From Porticoccus sp. (GTDB lineage Bacteria; Pseudomonadota; Gammaproteobacteria; Pseudomonadales; Porticoccaceae), in NCBI GenBank assembly GCA_002685455.1, contig NYXF01000114.1, positions 1-8,919 on the forward strand: a DNA stretch of 8,919 bases. The letters run 5' to 3'. A program made the position numbers and the translations under genes. The notes under the pieces are model-generated. The model was not told the origin of the DNA and did not search any database. It worked only from the letters and a program-made list of their open reading frames with translations. The first letter of the stretch is position 1, and each line of letters starts with the position of its first letter. Shown one piece after another: positions 5,743-8,919 of the stretch.

Positions 5743-6365
5743 TTCTTAAAGTGAATATAATCATGTATCATTTGTGGATTATGTAAAACATTTCTACGAC
5801 TATTAAATTCTTTGTTAAGATTATCCGCTAAAACTAAATATAATTGTTCTAAGGCAATTACATCATTAAAGGCTCTGTGACTACCTTTGGCTTCAATATT
5901 ATATGTTTGACAAAGAGTGCCTTGTCTATAAGAAACCCTCTGTGGTAATAGTTTTTTACTGATTAAAAGCGTGTCAATCAGTATAATATTTTTCATGTTA
6001 GGTGTTTTGATATCTAAAGCATTTAATTCACTGAAAATTCTTCTTAGAAAGATAAAATCAAAAGATTCTCCATTGTGTGAAACAATAGCGATTTGTTTGC
6101 TATCTGAATCTTTCATGATATTCATTAACCATTCATTAAACTGAGTGTAAGCTTTTTGCCAAGGTAAACCTCCTTTTGCTAGCATCTTATTTGAGATACC
6201 TGTTAAAGATGTAATTTCTTGTGAAATCATTTCATTGCTTTTAGGTCTTAAGAGAACAGAAAATTTATTATCACTATTAAGTAATTTTGCTCCGATTTCA
6301 ATGATATCATCATGATATTGATTGAGACCAGAAGTTTCAAAATCTAAAATTATTGTAGGAATCAT
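5739..6365 (-). CDS. DEDDh 3'-5' exonuclease (DnaQ/RNase T-like)
   Basis: A 208-residue protein close to the usual length of a stand-alone exonuclease domain. Exo I is IILDFETSGL (D8, E10). The HTGI-like helix SLTGISNKML is at about 53-62. Exo II is SHNGESFDFIFLRR, with N98 and D103. A conserved aspartate follows in ILIDTL (D131). Exo III is GSHRAFNDVIAL, with H163 and D168. All catalytic residues of the DEDDh class (D8, E10, D103, H163, D168) are present, so two-metal hydrolysis of nucleotides from 3' ends is expected. The substrate could be DNA repair or proofreading intermediates, or RNA; the sequence does not decide. A box AAATTTGA lies 39 nt upstream. A 27-codon mini-gene at 8239-8322 shares both its first motif and that promoter layout. 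Confidence 0.93.
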   Translation of the reverse strand: MIPTIILDFETSGLNQYHDDIIEIGAKLLNSDNKFSVLLRPKSNEMISQEITSLTGISNKMLAKGGLPWQKAYTQFNEWLMNIMKDSDSKQIAIVSHNGESFDFIFLRRIFSELNALDIKTPNMKNIILIDTLLISKKLLPQRVSYRQGTLCQTYNIEAKGSHRAFNDVIALEQLYLVLADNLNKEFNSRRNVLHNPQMIHDYIHFKK

Positions 6366-6404
6366 GTTAAATATTATTTGCTACAATAGTTTTAAATATA
6401 AAAA

Positions 6405-6412
6405 TCAAATTT
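6405..6412 (-). promoter_or_regulatory. AAATTTGA promoter-like box of the exonuclease gene
   Basis: The minus strand reads TAAATTTGATTTTTATA, 39 nt before the ATG at 6365. The downstream sequence (an AT stretch, TATTTAA, then CTATT) is similar to that between the box at 8362 and the mini-gene at 8322, where the spacing is also exactly 39 nt. Confidence 0.55.
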
Positions 6413-6439
6413 AAAAAAATTAACATAAATATACTATTT

Positions 6440-7480
6440 CTAGAAAATCGTCCCTGGCTGCAGATTGCTTTTCACCAAGGCAGCCCACTCGTGTGCGGTA
6501 ATCCATTTACCATCTGAATTCTTAGCAAATTTAATCCATCGTTCATCGCGGGAGTTATCAATTCTTTTGCGCCCTAATCTCGTAATGACAGCATTAGTTT
6601 TTTGTTGTTGGGCCTCCGTCCCATATACTACATCTGAATCTCCAGCAGCTGCCTCAACGTGTAATTGTCCTCGGTTGATTTTTAATTTGTTAAGTCTTGT
6701 TTTAATTATTTTTGACATCTCTTTACTCTGTGACAATTCACTCTGTAATAATTCAAGCGCTAGAATTTTTAATCGAATTCTCTTATATTCCAGGAACAGG
6801 TCAGAATATTTCGCAAGTTCCAAATCTTTTTCACCCCGCTCATAGAAAGGGTAGGTCGTACCTAAATCTTCCTCTATTTTATCTAATAAACCTTTGAAAT
6901 CCTCCGGCGGCCGTTTTGAATTTTTAAATGATGCGGCCATCTCTGGAATTAGAACTGTATAATTTTCTGTATTTAACACTGGTTCTGGAGCAGGTTCTGG
7001 AGCAGGTTCTGGAGCAGGTTCTGGTTCAGGTTCAGGTTGGCTATGAGATGATTCCACATGTTCCGGTTGGCTGGCAGATGATTCCTCCGCCCAAGCTTGC
7101 TGAATCGGTGCCACTTGATATTTTGTTTGACGGCCACCACACGCACATCCCAGACATCCACTACCTTTTCCGTTGTCCGTTGGCATATTTTTTTGGCGCC
7201 TCACACGCGCATTTTCGGCCAGTTTCTGTGGATCCATCCCACCCTCTTGAATTAATCTTTGTCTACGAATAGTTCTATTGTATTTCTTACGATTCATTTT
7301 GTTTGACATGTTTGTCTTACGTCTACGCTTCTTTACGCGCTTTGAATGACGTTTCTTTACGCGCTTTGAATGACGTTTCTTTACGCGCCTTGTTTGACGT
7401 TCTACGCGACGTCTAGTATTATTATACCGAGTTCTTCTCTTTGTCTTACATTTCTTTCTTCTTCTCTCTCTTACAACCAT
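6440..7480 (-). CDS. large basic N-terminus protein with GGM motif, EP-rich linker and helical domain
   Basis: A 346-residue protein, likely a DNA- or RNA-binding virion or factory protein. Residues 1-75 are almost entirely Arg/Lys and include three VKKRHSKR-type repeats. RLIQEGGM follows (G80-G81-M82). A small Cys cluster CLGCACGG is at 109-116. A spacer of EP and EPAP repeats spans about 139-167. The C-terminal half is a separate, helix-rich domain (about 170-346) with KLKINRGQLHV, WIKFAKNSDGKWITAHEW and a hydrophobic tail, which I do not recognise. It is paralogous to the gene at 7562-8200: same MVVRERR start, same GGM motif, same promoter. GG-x followed by a new domain recalls cleavage sites of viral SUMO-like proteases (for example GG-x in African swine fever virus polyproteins); processing here is speculation. 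Confidence 0.88.
   Translation of the reverse strand: MVVRERRRKKCKTKRRTRYNNTRRRVERQTRRVKKRHSKRVKKRHSKRVKKRRRKTNMSNKMNRKKYNRTIRRQRLIQEGGMDPQKLAENARVRRQKNMPTDNGKGSGCLGCACGGRQTKYQVAPIQQAWAEESSASQPEHVESSHSQPEPEPEPAPEPAPEPAPEPVLNTENYTVLIPEMAASFKNSKRPPEDFKGLLDKIEEDLGTTYPFYERGEKDLELAKYSDLFLEYKRIRLKILALELLQSELSQSKEMSKIIKTRLNKLKINRGQLHVEAAAGDSDVVYGTEAQQQKTNAVITRLGRKRIDNSRDERWIKFAKNSDGKWITAHEWAALVKSNLQPGTIF
6981..7028 (-). repeat. 12-bp tandem repeat encoding EPAPEPAPEP
   Basis: The unit GGTTCTGGAGCA (plus strand) occurs three times exactly, at 6981-6992, 6993-7004 and 7005-7016. A variant GGTTCTGGTTCA (7017-7028) and related EP codons follow. It encodes a stiff Pro/Glu linker between the basic head and the C-terminal domain. 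Confidence 0.9.
7329..7400 (-). repeat. 24-bp tandem repeat encoding VKKRHSKR
   Basis: Two identical 24-bp units (7329-7352 and 7353-7376) and a third with three changes (7377-7400), in the basic head of the 346-residue protein. In-frame expansion has lengthened the Arg/Lys tract relative to the paralogue encoded at 7562-8200, which lacks it. Confidence 0.9.
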
Positions 7481-7530
7481 TTTTATAATATTATAAATAT
7501 TTTATTTTGATTAAAATATTGTTATAAAAA
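7481..7530 (-). promoter_or_regulatory. AT-rich leader shared with the paralogous gene
   Basis: Directly before the ATG at 7480 the minus strand reads ATATTATAAAA. Moving outward, the TTTATTTT and GATTAA blocks match, with small indels, the region before the ATG at 8200. A 26-bp block (7466-7491) is identical to 8186-8211. So promoter and coding start were duplicated together. No AAATTTGA box is present. Confidence 0.5.
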
Positions 7531-7561
7531 AATTAATTATTCTATTTATCCGCATACTAAT

Positions 7562-8200
7562 TTAAATAGGGGCTTTCAAGCGTCTCTTGGCCTCCAATTC
7601 TAACCTTCTCTGCCTGTATGGCTTGGAATTCGTTGATTCGGGAGGCGGTGATTGTCTTGTACTTCGTTGTGAATATCTTCTCGCCGTTGCCCCAGGCATT
7701 TGGGATTGGCTTCTATTTACTTGTGTGGCATAGGCATTTTCTGTTGAGGCGCTGGTGAAGAAGGTTGTTCCGATGGGGGGGACTGGAACTGGAGCGACTA
7801 CATTCTTCTTTTTCTTTCTTGGTTTTACAGGTGTTCGTTTGTCAGCGTCTGGATTGCGCTCCATGCTACCCGCCCACCCCGGTTTCGGTTTCAATGCGAG
7901 CCGCCTATCATCATCCCTTGCTTGTTCATCTTGAATTTTACGCCGCTCTTCGCGTGTTTCTTGATCTTCTGGTTTTTTCGCGGGTCTGGCACAAGACAAC
8001 ATCCCACCATCTTGAATAATTCTCTCTCTGCTATACTTCTTATATGAACGCTTACCTCTCTTACGATTCATTTTGTTTGTCTTACGTCTACGCTTCGTTT
8101 GACGCTTTGATTGCTGCTTTCTTACAGGATTCTGACGCCTAGTATTATACCGAGTTTTTCTACTTGTCTTACGTTTATTTCTTCGCTCTCTTACAACCAT
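7562..8200 (-). CDS. basic N-terminus protein with GGM motif, paralogue of neighbouring gene
   Basis: A 212-residue, very basic protein. It starts MVVRERR like its downstream neighbour, followed by an Arg/Lys head to about residue 60 (TKRRRKTNKMNRKRG). Then comes RERIIQDGGM (G65-G66-M67), matching RLIQEGGM of the paralogue. After GGM the two proteins diverge completely. Here a charged helix (PEDQETREERRK) is followed by a Pro-rich low-complexity part with a PKPRKKKKNVV patch and VPVPP, and a Ser/Gln/Arg-rich tail. No enzymatic motif is visible; a disordered nucleic-acid-condensing or scaffold role is likely. The shared head, motif and promoter with different bodies suggest a modular family in which the basic head up to GG acts as a targeting or packaging unit. 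The start is fixed by the conserved MVVRERR. Confidence 0.85.
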   Translation of the reverse strand: MVVRERRNKRKTSRKTRYNTRRQNPVRKQQSKRQTKRRRKTNKMNRKRGKRSYKKYSRERIIQDGGMLSCARPAKKPEDQETREERRKIQDEQARDDDRRLALKPKPGWAGSMERNPDADKRTPVKPRKKKKNVVAPVPVPPIGTTFFTSASTENAYATQVNRSQSQMPGATARRYSQRSTRQSPPPESTNSKPYRQRRLELEAKRRLKAPI

Positions 8201-8238
8201 TTTTATAATATACTAAAATATTTTATTTTAGATTAATT
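8201..8238 (-). promoter_or_regulatory. AT-rich leader, duplicate of the one before 7480
   Basis: The minus strand immediately before the ATG is TATATTATAAAA, preceded by TATTTTAG and AAAATAAAA blocks that correspond to the sequence upstream of the gene starting at 7480. It ends where the mini-gene's stop begins, so the mini-gene and this gene could also be co-transcribed. Confidence 0.45.
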
Positions 8239-8289
8239 TTATTTATATTTACCACATTTTTGAGTGACTCCTTTAGGAGGTGTAAATCC
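8234..8289. repeat. 56-bp direct repeat, left copy
   Basis: Identical base for base to 8846-8901. On the minus strand it encodes the last 17 codons including the stop (GFTPPKGVTQKCGKYK) of the mini-gene, plus 5 bp beyond it. It contains the small inverted repeat CTCCTTTAGGAG. With the right copy it brackets the gene at 8396-8848. Confidence 0.95.
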
Positions 8290-8322
8290 TCTCGTTTCAA
8301 AATCTAAGAATACTACACTCAT
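8239..8322 (-). CDS. 27-residue mini-gene: exonuclease-like start fused to a duplicated tail
   Basis: The peptide is MSVVFLDFETR followed by GFTPPKGVTQKCGKYK. Its first part copies the Exo I motif of DnaQ-like enzymes (LDFET), and 14 bases, GTTTCAAAATCTAA (plus strand), are identical at 8294-8307 and in the exonuclease gene at 6334-6347. The second part lies within a 56-bp block that is identical in the gene leaving the window at 8851-8919, in the same frame and also ending at the stop. An AAATTTGA box lies 39 nt before the ATG, exactly the spacing of the exonuclease gene. It is therefore either a remnant of an exonuclease-like paralogue capped by recombination, or an expressed micropeptide. 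It lacks Exo II and III, so it cannot be an exonuclease. Confidence 0.55.
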   Translation of the reverse strand: MSVVFLDFETRGFTPPKGVTQKCGKYK

Positions 8323-8361
8323 TTTATATTTTGTTTATGAAATATTCTTAAATAAATAAAA

Positions 8362-8369
8362 TCAAATTT
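8362..8369 (-). promoter_or_regulatory. AAATTTGA promoter-like box of the mini-gene
   Basis: The minus strand reads AAAATTTGATTTTATTTATT, 39 nt before the ATG at 8322. The box lies within the 73-bp gap to the divergent gene at 8396, for which it is in the wrong orientation. Confidence 0.5.
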
Positions 8370-8395
8370 TATTTATTTGTAATATTATAAATATA

Positions 8396-8848
8396 ATGGA
8401 AGACGATCACTACAGTGAGGATGAGGAAGAGCGTCGAATGATGTTGAAGAAGGTCCGGGAGAAGAAAGATTTAGAGAAAAAAGTGCTGGAAGAGTATAAT
8501 AAAATAAATCATAATGATTTAGATAGTTTAATAAAAATTTATAAAGATAAAGGAGGTAGGAAGGCAGTTTGGGAACTGAAAGGATTAGGCAAAAATGAAA
8601 TTATAAAATTAATAATAATAGCTGAAGTGTCTGGAATTAATGAAGAAGAAATTGATGATATTATACAAAAAAAACTTGCAAAAGAAGAAGCAGAACCAGA
8701 ACCAGAACCAGAAGCAGAACAAACGGGAAGCGCCGGGGGTGGTGGTAAAAAATCTAAAAGACGTAAATCTACTAGACGTAAATCTACTAGACGTAAATCT
8801 AAAAGAAGAAAATCTAAACGTAGAAAAACAAGGCGAAAGAAAAGATAA
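8396..8848 (+). CDS. acidic helical protein with GGGG hinge and protamine-like RRKS tail
   Basis: A 150-residue protein with three parts. The N-terminus (1-20) is acidic (EDDHYSEDEEE). A charged helical domain (about 20-95) includes LDSLIKIYKDKGGRKAVWELKG and IIKLIIIAEVSGINEEEIDDII, which looks folded but unfamiliar. An EPEPEPEAE spacer leads to GSAGGGG (114-117) and then a tail of RRKST/RRKSK repeats (118-150) with almost only Arg, Lys, Ser and Thr. The tail suggests DNA condensation, with serines available for phosphorylation. Lys/Arg-rich tails after a GG motif recall what I know of mimivirus-like virion proteins, but this is not verified. The EP spacer and GG next to a basic segment parallel the 346-residue protein, in reverse order. 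The leader is ATTATAAATATA just before the ATG. The stop codon lies in the right 56-bp repeat. Confidence 0.88.
   Translation: MEDDHYSEDEEERRMMLKKVREKKDLEKKVLEEYNKINHNDLDSLIKIYKDKGGRKAVWELKGLGKNEIIKLIIIAEVSGINEEEIDDIIQKKLAKEEAEPEPEPEAEQTGSAGGGGKKSKRRKSTRRKSTRRKSKRRKSKRRKTRRKKR
8746..8835 (+). repeat. 15-bp tandem repeat encoding RRKST/RRKSK
   Basis: The unit ACGTAAATCTACTAG is exact at 8761-8775 and 8776-8790. Variants are at 8746-8760, 8791-8805 and 8806-8820, with a more diverged one after that. Each unit encodes five residues of the basic tail; length variation between strains is likely. Confidence 0.85.
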
Positions 8849-8901
8849 TTTTATTTATATTTACCACATTTTTGAGTGACTCCTTTAGGAGGTGTAAATC
8901 C
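8846..8901. repeat. 56-bp direct repeat, right copy
   Basis: Identical to 8234-8289, exactly 612 bp away. Identity begins at the TAA stop of the basic-tail gene and ends within the codons of the convergent gene. Just beyond the block the two copies still both encode Arg before GFTPP (AGA against AGG), so protein similarity extends one codon past the DNA identity. Confidence 0.95.
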
Positions 8902-8919
8902 CCTTTTTTTGTATATTGA
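8851..8919 (-). CDS. C-terminus of a gene leaving the window, with GFTPPKGVTQKCGKYK tail
   Basis: The minus strand is open from the window edge to a TAA at 8851-8853 and encodes SIYKKR followed by GFTPPKGVTQKCGKYK. The 16-residue tail is identical to that of the mini-gene at 8239-8322. Only 22 codons are visible, so the protein's identity is unknown. It converges on the gene at 8396-8848 with 2 bp between the stops. It could be the donor gene for the mini-gene tail, or another member of a family sharing this ending. Confidence 0.6.
   Translation of the reverse strand, partial: SIYKKRGFTPPKGVTQKCGKYK

Noticed and set aside
6465..7272. Plus-strand frames of 126, 61 and 114 codons and a 62-codon minus frame
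   Set aside because: They are antisense or alternative-frame reads of the 346-residue protein, including its EP repeat (read as VLEQVLEQ); no independent support.
7765..8019. 84-codon plus-strand frame
   Set aside because: Antisense to the 212-residue basic protein, no start context or motif.
8239..8322. Functional truncated exonuclease
   Set aside because: Only the first motif (LDFET) is present; the Exo II and Exo III residues needed for catalysis are absent.
8640..8879. 79-codon plus-strand frame in a different phase at the end of the basic-tail gene
   Set aside because: Gln/Asn- and LLDVN-repeats arise from the EP and RRKS codon repeats read out of frame.
1..8919. tRNA or rRNA genes
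   Set aside because: No cloverleaf with a TTCRA-type T-loop and acceptor pairing was found by eye in any intergenic gap.

Overview
The window looks like part of a nucleocytoplasmic large DNA virus (giant virus), most plausibly an algal or protist virus of the extended Mimiviridae/Imitervirales. The support is indirect: AT-rich DNA, intronless genes packed on both strands with short gaps or tiny 3' overlaps, RING and zinc-knuckle proteins, several extremely Lys/Arg-rich low-complexity proteins, and an AAATTTGA box upstream of genes that is one base from the mimivirus early-promoter box AAAATTGA. No hallmark gene (major capsid, PolB, packaging ATPase) is present, so family placement is inference.

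Left part (1-2003): about 600 bp with no convincing gene, holding a decayed tandem array of roughly 118-bp units with a repeated CTCTGTTACA box. A small unknown gene (612-839, +) follows, then a convergent 392-residue protein (825-2003, -) with a PD-(D/E)XK nuclease core between coiled coils and a SAP-like C-terminal motif.

Middle part (2116-5454): a four-zinc-knuckle protein (-), a 428-residue acidic/proline-rich protein with a Cys/His cluster and two more copies of the SAP-like motif (-), a 301-bp divergent promoter region, a RING-finger protein (+) and a small unknown protein (+).

Right part (5439-8919): a small probable membrane protein (-), a DEDDh 3'-5' exonuclease (-), two paralogous basic proteins that share start, promoter and an IQ(E/D)GGM motif (both -), a 27-codon mini-gene that joins an exonuclease-like N-terminus to a GFTPPKGVTQKCGKYK tail (-), an acidic protein with a GGGG hinge and protamine-like tail (+), and the C-terminus of a gene leaving the window at the right, which carries the same tail (-). 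The two tail copies are 56-bp identical direct repeats bracketing the gene at 8396-8848.

Functional reading, as inference: one set of genes (zinc knuckle, SAP-like, RING, exonuclease, mini-gene) carries the AAATTTGA box and may be expressed early. The basic, GG-containing proteins have only AT-rich TATAAA-like leaders next to the ATG and may be late virion or DNA-condensing proteins. The most unusual signals are the 118-bp repeat array, the chimeric mini-gene with its duplicated tail, and the SAP-like motif shared between the nuclease and the zinc protein.
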